A DNA stretch of 35,015 nucleotides. Source: Propionibacterium sp. (GTDB lineage Bacteria; Actinomycetota; Actinomycetes; Propionibacteriales; Propionibacteriaceae). The DNA lies in the NCBI GenBank assembly GCA_012839035.1, contig DUOB01000077.1, positions 1-35,015 on the forward strand, read 5' to 3'. The position numbers and the translations under genes were made by a program. Of the stretch, positions 7,247 to 15,481 are shown one piece after another. The first letter of the stretch is position 1; each line of letters begins with the position of its first letter. The notes beneath the pieces are model-generated. The model did not search any database and was not told the DNA's origin. It saw nothing but the letters and a program-made list of their open reading frames with translations.

Positions 7247-9334
7247 GTGGATGCAGAAGAGGACTGGATCGGTGCAGCCGACGGTCAGGACGTCGAGGGC
7301 TATGGTTTCGAGCCTTTCGACCAGGAGGGGGCATCTCTGTTGGGCGACGACGAGCCCGCGTTCCCGGCGCCGCCGCCGGCCCGGACACGGGCCGAGCGAC
7401 CTGACGTCCCCGCCGCGCCGCTGGCGCTCTATCGCCGCTATCGTCCGGACACGTTCGCCGAGGTCATCGGCCAGGAGCACGTGACCGACCCGCTGCAGCG
7501 GGCGCTGAACAACAACCGGGTCAACCATGCCTATCTCTTCTCGGGCCCCCGCGGCTGCGGCAAGACCACCTCGGCCCGGATCCTCGCGCGCTGCCTCAAC
7601 TGTGAACAGGGCCCGACTTCGACGCCGTGCGGGGAGTGCCAGTCGTGCCGGGATCTCGCTCGCGGTGGTCCGGGGTCGATCGACGTCATCGAGATCGACG
7701 CGGCCTCGCATGGTGGTGTGGACGACGCGCGCGACCTGCGTGAGCGGGCGTTCTTCGCGCCGGTGCACAGCCGCTACAAGATCTACATCATCGACGAGGC
7801 CCACATGGTCACCACGCAGGGTTTCAACGCTCTGCTCAAGCTCGTCGAGGAGCCGCCGCCCCACGTGAAGTTCGTGTTCGCAACGACGGAGCCGGACAAG
7901 GTGATCGGCACGATCCGGTCGCGAACCCATCACTATCCGTTCCGCCTCGTGCCGCCCAAGCCGTTGCAGGGCTATTTGGCGAGCCTGTGCGAGGCGGAAG
8001 GGATCGCGGTGGAGCCCACGGTGCTGCCGCTCGTCGTCCGCGCAGGCGCGGGCTCGGTCCGCGACTCCCTGTCGGTCCTCGATCAACTGTTGGGTGGTGC
8101 GGAGGAGGCGGGGGTGTCGTACGCGCAGGCGGCGGCCCTGCTTGGCTATACCCCCGAGTCGTTGCTCGACGAGATCGTCGATGCGTTCGCTGCCGGGGAC
8201 TCCGCGGGGGTCTTCGCGAGCATCGACAAGGTGATCGAGGTGGGACAGGACCCGCGTCGCTTCGGCGAGGATCTGTTGCGGCGGCTGCGCGATCTCGTCA
8301 TCGTGTCCGCCGTGCCCGATGCCATCGCCTCGGGTCTGGTGGACGTTGCCGGGGACCAGGCCGAGCGACTGATGGCTCAGGCCGCCGCTCTGGGGCGAGG
8401 TGAGCTCACGCGTGCCGCGGAGGTGATTGCCACCGGTCTGACCGAGATGCGCGGGACGACCGCTCCGCGCCTGCATCTGGAGCTCATGTGCGCCCGGGTG
8501 TTGTTGCCGGGGGCGGACGTGGATGAGCGCGGCTTCCACGCTCGGCTGGATCGGATCGAGCGACGTCTGGCCGCCGGGACTCCGACGATCCCGGTGGCTG
8601 CCCCTGAGCCCTCGGGTCCCGAACCTGCCCGGCAATTTTCCGCGTCCGGGCCGACGCCGCCCGCTCCCGCGCCGCCCAGCGCGCCACCGGTTCCGCCCAG
8701 CGCGCCTCCTGCAGCAACCGCCGTGCCCGAGCAGACACCGAGCGCGCCCGCGTCGGGCGGCGGGATCAAGGTGGCAGACGTCCGGCGCATGTGGCCGGAT
8801 GTGCTTGAGGAAGTCAAGAAGCGTCGGCGGTTCACCTGGATTCTGGTCTCCCAGAACGCACAGGTGGCAGGAGTTCACGACGGCGTTCTGACTCTCGCGC
8901 TGAAGAACGAGGGTGCGCGGGAGAGTTTCACCAAGGGCGGCAACGAGGACGTGCTCCGGGACGCGATCATCGAAGTGCTCCGTGCCGACCTGCGCATCGA
9001 CACGATGATCGACGGTGCTCCGCAGCCCGCGCACGCCCGGACCACACCGGAGCCTGCCCAGCGCCCGACGGCGCCGCCACCCGCGCCGGCTGCTCCGCCC
9101 CAACCACCGCCAAGCGCTCCGCCTCCGCCCCCACAATCGTCGGCGGACGTGGCTCGCGGGCGGATCATGCCAACCCGGGGAGCGACCCCGGACGAGCCAC
9201 CGCCGGCGGACGAGCCGCCCTACGACCCCTATGACGACCTCGATGAGGGGGAACCGGATGTGCATCCGCACGAGCTGCTGGCCAAGCATCTCGGTGCCGA
9301 GCAGATCGATGAAACAGACGAGCCCGCCGGGTGA
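7247..9334 (+). CDS. dnaX: DNA polymerase III subunit gamma/tau
   Basis: DnaX is the clamp-loader ATPase of the replisome. Reading from GTG 7247 it has 695 residues. After an acidic and proline-rich leader of about 58 residues comes the AAA+ module LALYRRYRPDTFAEVIGQ, the P-loop GPRGCGKT (about 100-107), a zinc knuckle with Cys119, Cys128, Cys131 and Cys134, and Walker B IIDEAH near 181-186. The sensor/arginine region TIRSRTHHYPFRL follows. A Pro/Ala-rich linker leads to a tau-type C-terminal domain and an acidic tail. Start choice is uncertain. GTG 7247 suits a leaderless transcript (TAGGGT 7 nt upstream). TTG 7340 has AGGAGG at 7323-7328, 11 nt upstream. TTG 7217 is also in frame. ybaB and recR follow, as in most bacteria. 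Confidence 0.95.
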   Translation: MDAEEDWIGAADGQDVEGYGFEPFDQEGASLLGDDEPAFPAPPPARTRAERPDVPAAPLALYRRYRPDTFAEVIGQEHVTDPLQRALNNNRVNHAYLFSGPRGCGKTTSARILARCLNCEQGPTSTPCGECQSCRDLARGGPGSIDVIEIDAASHGGVDDARDLRERAFFAPVHSRYKIYIIDEAHMVTTQGFNALLKLVEEPPPHVKFVFATTEPDKVIGTIRSRTHHYPFRLVPPKPLQGYLASLCEAEGIAVEPTVLPLVVRAGAGSVRDSLSVLDQLLGGAEEAGVSYAQAAALLGYTPESLLDEIVDAFAAGDSAGVFASIDKVIEVGQDPRRFGEDLLRRLRDLVIVSAVPDAIASGLVDVAGDQAERLMAQAAALGRGELTRAAEVIATGLTEMRGTTAPRLHLELMCARVLLPGADVDERGFHARLDRIERRLAAGTPTIPVAAPEPSGPEPARQFSASGPTPPAPAPPSAPPVPPSAPPAATAVPEQTPSAPASGGGIKVADVRRMWPDVLEEVKKRRRFTWILVSQNAQVAGVHDGVLTLALKNEGARESFTKGGNEDVLRDAIIEVLRADLRIDTMIDGAPQPAHARTTPEPAQRPTAPPPAPAAPPQPPPSAPPPPPQSSADVARGRIMPTRGATPDEPPPADEPPYDPYDDLDEGEPDVHPHELLAKHLGAEQIDETDEPAG

Positions 9335-9418
9335 CGTTAGGCTGGACACTCGACGCGCGGCGTACACCCCACTGACGCCGGCAACCGGACTTCACAACTT
9401 TCCCAGGAGGAGCAGACG

Positions 9419-9730
9419 ATGATCCCCGAAGGCATGGATATGAACATGTTGCTGCAGCAGGCGCAACAGATGCAGGCACAGATGCAGCAGGCTCAGGAGG
9501 AGCTGGCGAACTCGGAGTTCACCGGCTCTGCCGGCGGCGACCTGGTGACGGCGACGCTCTCCGGCACCGGTGAGCTCAAGGCCGTGACGATCAAGCCGGA
9601 GGCGTGCGACCCCGAGGACACCGAGTCGCTCGCGGACCTGATCGTGGCCGCTGTCCGGGATGCGCAGAACAAGGCCAATGCGATGACCGAGGCGAAGCTC
9701 GGAGGCATGACCCAGGGTCTGGGCTTCTGA
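9419..9730 (+). CDS. ybaB: YbaB/EbfC family nucleoid-associated protein
   Basis: This small DNA-binding protein of the YbaB/EbfC family is encoded between dnaX and recR in most bacteria. It is thought to act as a dimeric nucleoid-associated protein, possibly in recombination. The 103 residues show the family layout: a Gln/Met-rich N-terminal helix ([19 protein letters not shown]), the core with [19 protein letters not shown], and a C-terminal helix with [15 protein letters not shown] strong AGGAGG (9405-9410) precedes the ATG. A TAGGCT hexamer at 9338-9343, just after the dnaX stop, could be a separate promoter, but read-through from dnaX is equally likely. Confidence 0.93.
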   Translation: MIPEGMDMNMLLQQAQQMQAQMQQAQEELANSEFTGSAGGDLVTATLSGTGELKAVTIKPEACDPEDTESLADLIVAAVRDAQNKANAMTEAKLGGMTQGLGF

Positions 9731-9737
9731 GTTCGCA

Positions 9738-10337
9738 GTGTACGAAGGTCCAGTCCAGGATTTGATCGATGAGCTGGGCCAGCTCCCGGGCATTGGCCCG
9801 AAGAGCGCCCAGCGCATCGCGTTCCACATCCTGTCCACCGAAACCGCTGAGGTGCAGCGACTCATCGACGCTCTCCAGCGCGTGAAGCAGACCGTCAAAT
9901 TCTGTGAGGTCTGCTTCAACATCGCGGAGGAGAACCGCTGCAGGGTATGCCGGGACCAGCGGCGGGATCCCACGACGATCTGTGTGGTGGAGGAGCCCAA
10001 GGATGTCGTGGCGATCGAACGTACGCGTGAGTTCCGGGGCACCTATCACGTGCTCGGCGGTGCGATCAGCCCCATCGACGGTGTCGGCCCGGGCGATCTC
10101 CACGTCCGCGAGCTCTGCCAGCGCTTGGCCGATGGCACGGTCACCGAGGTCATCCTCGCGACCGATCCCAACCTCGAGGGTGAGGCGACCGCCACCTATC
10201 TGTCCCGCCTCTTGCTGCCGATGGGCGTCAAAGTGGCGCGTTTGGCGAGCGGCCTGCCGGTGGGTGGGGATTTGGAGTACGCCGATGAGGTCACCCTGGG
10301 GCGTGCCTTCGAAGGTCGCCGCTATGTGGAGTTGTGA
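9738..10337 (+). CDS. recR: Recombination protein RecR
   Basis: RecR works with RecO (and RecF) to load RecA on gapped DNA. All domains are in order in 199 residues: an N-terminal helix-hairpin-helix ([20 protein letters not shown]), a C4 zinc finger ([16 protein letters not shown]), a Toprim domain ([16 protein letters not shown] through [15 protein letters not shown]), and a C-terminal Walker-B-like region ending in FEGRRYVEL. The start is GTG 9738, giving [14 protein letters not shown], only 7 nt after the ybaB stop, so translation is probably coupled. Length and motifs are standard, and nothing suggests damage. Confidence 0.97.
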   Translation: MYEGPVQDLIDELGQLPGIGPKSAQRIAFHILSTETAEVQRLIDALQRVKQTVKFCEVCFNIAEENRCRVCRDQRRDPTTICVVEEPKDVVAIERTREFRGTYHVLGGAISPIDGVGPGDLHVRELCQRLADGTVTEVILATDPNLEGEATATYLSRLLLPMGVKVARLASGLPVGGDLEYADEVTLGRAFEGRRYVEL

Positions 10338-10441
10338 CGGCTGCTCCTTCAGGTGCCGTTGCCTTTTCAGCGCGGCAGTGTTGCCCTGTTTCCTGTCCGG
10401 CGGGAGAATCCGCGTGGGCACGAATTGAGCACGGAGGCACC

Positions 10442-11059
10442 ATGGCGACGCGAGCGCGGGTTCTGGTGGCGGCGGGAGCCGCGCTTTTGATGGCCATGAC
10501 CGGGTGCTCGCTCGACGGACGGCAGGGCGAGCCATTGCCCCGCAGGTCCGCACAACCAGCAACGCAGTCCTCGGCCGCGACCGCTGGCAAAACACCCACG
10601 CACTCCGGCCCTGGGGCATCAACCGCGTCGCCCAGCAACTCCAAGGTCGACCCCTGCGCGTCCGACTCCACGAAGATCGAGGTGGAGGAACTGCCGCAGG
10701 AATCGCAGGGCACTTATCAGCACCGGGCCCTGGTCACCAACACCAGTGACGCTGCATGTCTTCTTCAGCCAGCCCCCTGGACATTGCTGCAAGACAGTGG
10801 CGGTGTGGTCATCAGCGCCGGAGTGCCCCTCGGATCCGGGGTCCCGATCGAGCTCGCCCCCGGTCAGCGGGCCGAGTCGATGATTACCACGATGACTGGC
10901 GAGTCGTTGGGTTCTCGTTGCGAGCAGGCCACCGCCAAGAGCTTGCTCGTGGGCTTGCGAGCGAATGATCCCCGGGCGGTGCGGGTCCCCATCACCGTCA
11001 CGGCGTGTCGCCATCTCCCCACTGTTCAGCCAATACCGTTCAGTGTCCTGGGACCCTGA
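10442..11059 (+). CDS. DUF4232-type lipoprotein
   Basis: This is a secreted lipoprotein of unknown function. From ATG 10442 (GGAGG 5 nt upstream) the 205-residue product begins with a basic n-region, a hydrophobic stretch VLVAAGAALLMAM and a lipobox-like MTGC with the lipidated Cys at 22. A Ser/Thr/Pro/Ala-rich linker follows to about residue 75. The C-terminal 130 residues resemble DUF4232: a first Cys before the beta region, RALVTNTSDAACLL, PLGSGVPIELAPGQRAES and a late Cys. The frame extends up to 10334, but that would bury the signal peptide. The next gene encodes a protein of the same architecture, so the two look like an old tandem duplication or a functional pair. Confidence 0.75.
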   Translation: MATRARVLVAAGAALLMAMTGCSLDGRQGEPLPRRSAQPATQSSAATAGKTPTHSGPGASTASPSNSKVDPCASDSTKIEVEELPQESQGTYQHRALVTNTSDAACLLQPAPWTLLQDSGGVVISAGVPLGSGVPIELAPGQRAESMITTMTGESLGSRCEQATAKSLLVGLRANDPRAVRVPITVTACRHLPTVQPIPFSVLGP

Positions 11060-11110
11060 GCTGTCACCAGAGGTGCGTGGATGATGCGTGCATTCGCGAA
11101 CGGGGGAGTC

Positions 11111-11914
11111 ATGCGAAGGTTTCGGATCCTGGCGGCCTGCGGGGCGGCGCTGGCGCTGAGTGCCTGCGGGCTGGTGCCCTCGATCCCGGCCATCCCTTTC
11201 CTTGACCAGGATGAACCTTACGTGGCTCCCTACGACGACAGCGGCGTGGAACCGACCCCACGGCACCGGGAGCCGGAAGAGGCACGGACGGACCCCGCGC
11301 CTGCCGAGGAGCCCGAGGAATCCGAGTGGACGCAGCCGGCCCCGGCCCAACCGGGCACGCTGTCCACCATGGCTCCGGATCCGACAGTCCCAACGCAGGC
11401 TCCACGTCAGCGCCCTGCTCCGGTCGCGCCCACGAGGGCTGTGGCGACCCAGGTGGTCCCCCCGGCCGGGACGCTGCCCCCGGTCAACGTCAGCGATTGC
11501 ACTCCTGCGGAGCTGGATGTCGTCTTCGAGCCTGATCCCAAGGCGAGTGGCCCGGGCTACGACGCGTACCTCATCTGGATGACCAACACCTCAAGCCGTT
11601 CGTGTGAGATTCTCGGTTTCCCCGGGGTGGCCTTCGTGACCGGACCGGGCGGGAGCCAGATCGGGGCTGCCGCGGATCGCGACCGGATCTACAAATCAAC
11701 ACGTTTCGTTCTGGAGCCAGGCCGGCAGGCGGCCTCGGAAGTGCGGGTCAAGCAGCCCGGCCAGTTCACCAACTGCCGGGCGACCACAGCCAGTTACCTT
11801 CAGGTGATCGTGCCGAACACGTGGACCGCGTTCCTCTATCCGGCCAACATCACGGCCTGCTCGAACCCGGACGCACTCCAGCTTTCCGTGCGCGCGAGCC
11901 GCAAGGTTCTCTGA
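11111..11914 (+). CDS. DUF4232-type lipoprotein (second of pair)
   Basis: This is a second secreted lipoprotein, 267 residues from ATG 11111 (GGGGGAG upstream). The signal peptide MRRFRILAACGAALALSAC ends in a lipobox LSAC with Cys19. A long Pro/Glu/Thr-rich linker (about residues 30-135) would span the cell wall. The C-terminal domain resembles DUF4232: SDCTPAELDVVFEP, YLIWMTNTSSRSCEILGFPG, RFVLEPGRQAASEVRV, and late cysteines that could form disulfides. It starts 51 nt after the first lipoprotein on the same strand and ends just before the ileS promoter. An upstream in-frame ATG at 11081 exists but would disrupt the signal peptide. The function is not known. Confidence 0.75.
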   Translation: MRRFRILAACGAALALSACGLVPSIPAIPFLDQDEPYVAPYDDSGVEPTPRHREPEEARTDPAPAEEPEESEWTQPAPAQPGTLSTMAPDPTVPTQAPRQRPAPVAPTRAVATQVVPPAGTLPPVNVSDCTPAELDVVFEPDPKASGPGYDAYLIWMTNTSSRSCEILGFPGVAFVTGPGGSQIGAAADRDRIYKSTRFVLEPGRQAASEVRVKQPGQFTNCRATTASYLQVIVPNTWTAFLYPANITACSNPDALQLSVRASRKVL

Positions 11915-11938
11915 CGGCGTCTGCTGGCGTACGCGGGG

Positions 11939-11966
11939 TTGGGCGGGAGTCAGAATCGGCTATCAT
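11939..11966 (+). promoter_or_regulatory. Candidate ileS promoter
   Basis: TTGGGC (11939-11944) and TATCAT (11961-11966) are separated by 16 nt and lie just downstream of the lipoprotein stop. Transcription starting near 11973 would yield a leader of about 180 nt holding the T-box. The -10 hexamer fits TANNNT well; the -35 is moderate. Confidence 0.55.
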
Positions 11967-11970
11967 TCCC

Positions 11971-12154
11971 TGCGTCGCGCGGCGAGGATGGGGCCATCAC
12001 CCCGGAGCTGCCGGAAGAACGGCGGGGCATTCCGCTCATTAGAACCGGCGGCGGCACAGAAGGAAGTGGGTCGGCATGTGTCGGCCAATGAGGGTGGTAC
12101 CGCGGGTCCCAACTCGTCCCTCGTCCCACACCGGATTTGAGCGACGAGGATTCC
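11971..12154 (+). promoter_or_regulatory. ileS T-box riboswitch, actinobacterial (translational) type
   Basis: The leader senses uncharged tRNA-Ile. A very short Stem I hairpin is visible: GGGG (11990-11993), a loop CCATCA holding the isoleucine specifier ATC (11996-11998), and CCCC (12000-12003). A GCCG/CGGC hairpin follows at 12010-12023. The T-box core GGTGGTACCGCG (12093-12104), which contacts the tRNA acceptor end, is unmistakable. No U-tract terminator follows. Instead CTCGTCC occurs twice in tandem (12113-12119, 12120-12126), and its CTCGTC can pair with GACGAG at 12143-12148, which overlaps the ileS Shine-Dalgarno GAGGA (12146-12150). This supports control of translation by sequestering the ribosome site, as known for actinobacterial ileS T-boxes. 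Confidence 0.92.
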
Positions 12155-15100
12155 ATGACCATCGACCCGACCCCCAAGCGCGCCTATCGCAGCGTGCCCC
12201 CGCAGGTGAACCTGTCGGAGATGGAGCACGGCATTCTCGAGCTGTGGGACGAGCAGGACACGTTCACCAAGTCCATCGAGCAGACCGCCGACGGTGAGCC
12301 GTGGACCTTCTACGAGGGGCCACCGACCGCGAACGGCATGCCGGGCACCCACCACATCGAGGCCCGAGTCTTCAAGGACGTCTTCCCGCGGTTCCGCACG
12401 ATGCAGGGTCGCTATGTCGGGCGCAAGGCCGGCTGGGACTGCCACGGTCTGCCGGTGGAGCTCGCCGTGGAGAAGGAGCTCGGGATCAACGGCAAACCCG
12501 AGATCGAGGCGTACGGTGTCGAGGCATTCAATGCCAAGTGCCGCGAGTCCGTCATGCGCCACGTCGACGCGTTCGCTGAGCTGACCACCCGGATGGGCTA
12601 TTGGGTCAACATGGACGACGCCTATTGGACGATGGACGGCAGCTATGTCGAGTCGTTGTGGTGGGGCCTCAAACAGATCTTCGATGCCGGCTGGCTGACC
12701 GAGGACCAGCGCGTCGCGCCCTATTGCCCACGCTGCGGCACGACCCTGTCCGATCACGAGCTCGCGCAGGGCTACGAGGACGTCACCGATACCACCGCCT
12801 ATGTGCGGCTTCCGCTGATGTCCGGTCCGTACGCCGGCAAGGCCGACCTGGTCGTCTGGACCACCACGCCCTGGACGCTGCTGTCGAACTCGCTGGTCGC
12901 GGTCGGTGCGGACATGACCTATGTGACCGCGACCGACGGGGAGTCGACCGTCATCGTGGCCGAGGGCAACCTCGAGTCCGCGCTGGGGGAGGGCTGGGAA
13001 GTCCAGGACCGTTTTCCGGGCTCGGACATGGTCGGCTGGGACTATCAGCGTCCGTTCGATGTCGTTGACCAGCCGGGCAAGGCGTGGTTCGTGGTGACCG
13101 AGGACTACGTCACCGCCGGCGACGGCACCGGGCTGGTCCACCAGGCGATGGCTTTCGGTGAGGACGACTATCAGTCCTGCAAGCGCCACGGGGTCGAGTT
13201 CGTCAACCCGATCGGCCCGGACGGCCGGTTCCACGACGACATCGGTCTTGTGGGTGGCGCGTTCTTCAAGGACGCCGACGCGATCGCGCTCGGGGATCTC
13301 AGGGAGCGCGGTCTGCTGTTCCGCACCGCCAAGCATGAGCACTCCTATCCGCACTGCTGGCGCTGCCACACGCCGCTGATGTATTACGCCCAGCCGTCCT
13401 GGTATATCCGCACCACCCAGTTCAAGGACGCCCTCCTGCGGGAGAACGAGGCCACGAACTGGTACCCGGACCACATCAAGTGGGGCCGCTACGGCGACTG
13501 GCTCAAGAACAACGTCGACTGGGCGCTGTCGCGCACCCGCTATTGGGGTACGCCCCTGCCGATCTGGCGCAACGACGCCGATCCGAGCCAGCTGGTCTGT
13601 GTCGGGTCGCTGGCCGAATTGTCCGAGCTGGTCGGTGAGGACCTGTCCGAGTTGGACCCGCACCGCCCGTTCATCGACGACGTCACGTTCACCAAGCCCG
13701 GCGTGGAGGGCACCTTCCGTCGCGTACCCGAAGTCATCGACGCCTGGTTCGACTCCGGCGCGATGCCGTTCGCGCAGTGGGGCTATCCGTGGGTGGAGGG
13801 CTCGAAGGAGAAGTTCGAGACCCACTTCCCGGCCGATTTCATCTGCGAGGCAACCGACCAGACCCGTGGCTGGTTCTATTCGCAGATGGCTGTCAACACA
13901 GCGGTGTTCGACCAGAACAACTATCGCAACGTGCTCTGCCTCGGCCACATCCTCGCCGAGGACGGCCGCAAGATGTCCAAGCACCTCGGCAACATCCTCG
14001 AGCCGATCCCGCTGATGGAGGAGCATGGCGCGGACGCGGTGCGCTGGTTCATGGCGTGCTCGGGTTCGCCGTGGATGGCGCGCCGGGTGGGGCATGCGTC
14101 GATCCAGGAGACGGTACGCAAGGTCCTGCTCACCTTCTGGAATTCGGTGAGCTTCCAGGCCCTGTACGCCGGCGCCAACGACTGGCAGCCCACGGGTGAT
14201 GCCCCGGCGGTGGCCGAGCGTACGGTCCTCGACCGCTGGCTGGTCTCGAAGACGCATCTGCTCGTCCGCGAGGTCACGGCCGCGCTGGAGAACTTCGACA
14301 CCCAGCGCACCGGCACGCTGATCTCCGACTTCGTGGACAGCCTCTCGAACTGGTATGTCCGTCGCTCCCGTCGCCGTTTCTGGGACGGTGACCCTGCCGC
14401 GCTCTGGACGCTGCACGAATCGCTGCACATCGTCACCCGGTTGATGGCGCCGCTCGTTCCGTTCATCACCGAACGGGTGTGGCAGGACCTGTTCGTCGCC
14501 ACCGATCCCGAGGCCCCGGAGTCGGTCCACCTCGCGAGCTGGCCGATCGCCGATGAGTCGCTGATCGATGAGGAACTGGATGCGGCGGTGGCGCTCACCG
14601 AGCGGTTGGTCGAGTTGGGTCGCTCGGCGCGCGCGGAGGCGAAGGTCAAGGTGCGCCAGCCGCTCTCGCGCGTGCTCGTGCCCTCCCGGGCGTACGCCCA
14701 GCTCTCGCCCGATTTGCGCGGCGAGATTGCCGCCGAGCTCAACGTGCAGGGCGTGGAGTCGTTCGCGTCTGCCGGTGACTTGGTGGACTACTCCGCGAAG
14801 GGCAACTTCCGCAACCTCGGCAAACGATTCGCCAAGCAGACGCCTGTGGTGGCGAAGGCGATCGCGGCTGCCGACGCGGCGGTATTGGCCGACTTGCTCC
14901 GTGCTGAGGGCAGGGCCACGATTCAGGTCCCGGAGGTGGATCCCGCCGGGGTGGAGGTCACGGCCGATGACGTGTTGATCTCCGAACGCCCACGCGAGGG
15001 GTGGTCGGTGATCAACGATCAGGGCGAGACGGTCGCTCTGGATCTGGAGATCACCCCTGAGCTGCGTCGCGCGGGGCTGGCACGCGAGGTCATCCGGTTC

Positions 15101-15325
15101 GTCCAGGAAACCCGCAAGGGGTCGGGCTTCGAGGTCTCGGACCGCATCACCCTGACTTGGGCGGCCGACGGCGAACTTGCGGAAGCGGTGCGTGAGCATC
15201 AGGGGTTGATCGCGGATGAGGTCCTCGCGGTAGCCGTCGAGGAAGGCGCCGCGAACAGCGACCCGGGCTGGGTGAGCGAACAGGAGCTGGGCCTGGGAGT
15301 CCGTGTCGAGCGCGTCCAGCGGTGA
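12155..15325 (+). CDS. ileS: Isoleucyl-tRNA synthetase with swapped GxHH signature
   Basis: This is a cytoplasmic enzyme charging tRNA-Ile. The 1056-residue protein has the class I fold with the second signature as KMSKH at about 606-610 and an inserted CP1 editing domain holding VVWTTTPWTLLSN. A Cys pair (YCPRCG) lies within CP1, and HCWRCHTPLMYYAQPSWYI lies further on. The anticodon-binding region around 750-900 contains FVDSLSNWYVRRSRRRFW. The first signature reads PPTANGMPGTHH (residues 56-67): the usual HxGH is GTHH, so Gly and His have traded places. ATG 12155 is chosen because GAGGA sits 5 nt upstream and is the element masked by the T-box. TTG 12137 is in frame but lacks support. The sequence resembles the eukaryote-like IleRS2 group. 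Confidence 0.97.
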   Translation: MTIDPTPKRAYRSVPPQVNLSEMEHGILELWDEQDTFTKSIEQTADGEPWTFYEGPPTANGMPGTHHIEARVFKDVFPRFRTMQGRYVGRKAGWDCHGLPVELAVEKELGINGKPEIEAYGVEAFNAKCRESVMRHVDAFAELTTRMGYWVNMDDAYWTMDGSYVESLWWGLKQIFDAGWLTEDQRVAPYCPRCGTTLSDHELAQGYEDVTDTTAYVRLPLMSGPYAGKADLVVWTTTPWTLLSNSLVAVGADMTYVTATDGESTVIVAEGNLESALGEGWEVQDRFPGSDMVGWDYQRPFDVVDQPGKAWFVVTEDYVTAGDGTGLVHQAMAFGEDDYQSCKRHGVEFVNPIGPDGRFHDDIGLVGGAFFKDADAIALGDLRERGLLFRTAKHEHSYPHCWRCHTPLMYYAQPSWYIRTTQFKDALLRENEATNWYPDHIKWGRYGDWLKNNVDWALSRTRYWGTPLPIWRNDADPSQLVCVGSLAELSELVGEDLSELDPHRPFIDDVTFTKPGVEGTFRRVPEVIDAWFDSGAMPFAQWGYPWVEGSKEKFETHFPADFICEATDQTRGWFYSQMAVNTAVFDQNNYRNVLCLGHILAEDGRKMSKHLGNILEPIPLMEEHGADAVRWFMACSGSPWMARRVGHASIQETVRKVLLTFWNSVSFQALYAGANDWQPTGDAPAVAERTVLDRWLVSKTHLLVREVTAALENFDTQRTGTLISDFVDSLSNWYVRRSRRRFWDGDPAALWTLHESLHIVTRLMAPLVPFITERVWQDLFVATDPEAPESVHLASWPIADESLIDEELDAAVALTERLVELGRSARAEAKVKVRQPLSRVLVPSRAYAQLSPDLRGEIAAELNVQGVESFASAGDLVDYSAKGNFRNLGKRFAKQTPVVAKAIAAADAAVLADLLRAEGRATIQVPEVDPAGVEVTADDVLISERPREGWSVINDQGETVALDLEITPELRRAGLAREVIRFVQETRKGSGFEVSDRITLTWAADGELAEAVREHQGLIADEVLAVAVEEGAANSDPGWVSEQELGLGVRVERVQR

Positions 15326-15399
15326 TCCAGTCCTGTCGCCGGGCGGATCTTCTCGGCTGGCCGCTGGCGGATGCCACGGCTGCCGCACGAGCATGAGAC

Positions 15400-15436
15400 G
15401 GCCCTCCCCGGGATGAATCCGGGGAGGGCCGCTTTC
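15400..15436 (+). terminator. Rho-independent terminator of ileS
   Basis: A perfect 12-bp stem, GGCCCTCCCCGG (15400-15411) and CCGGGGAGGGCC (15419-15430), encloses the 7-nt loop GATGAAT and is followed by GCTTTC. It lies 75 nt past the ileS stop, between convergent ileS and the MMPL gene. Confidence 0.88.
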
Positions 15437-15479
15437 GTCCTCGTACTTTCACCCGCTGTGCGGATCAAAGTACGAGGAC
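15437..15479 (-). terminator. Long hairpin directly after the MMPL stop, probable terminator
   Basis: GTCCTCGTACTTT (15437-15449) and AAAGTACGAGGAC (15467-15479) form a perfect 13-bp inverted repeat around a 17-nt loop. It starts 2 nt after the MMPL stop codon on the minus strand. No T-run follows, which is common for actinobacterial terminators. It could instead be a protein-binding site. Confidence 0.6.
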
Positions 15480-15481
15480 CC

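Noticed and set aside
6578..9367. 929-codon open frame on the minus strand
   Set aside because: It spans both jetA in another frame and the antisense of dnaX, has Arg-rich low-complexity sequence and no domain.
10334..10441. Upstream extension of the first lipoprotein gene
   Set aside because: It would place 36 residues before the signal peptide; ATG 10442 has a good ribosome site and gives a proper lipoprotein signal.
11963..15394. 1143-codon open frame on the minus strand
   Set aside because: It lies opposite ileS, whose motifs are unmistakable. Its product is His/Arg/Gly-rich without domains; it is an effect of high GC.
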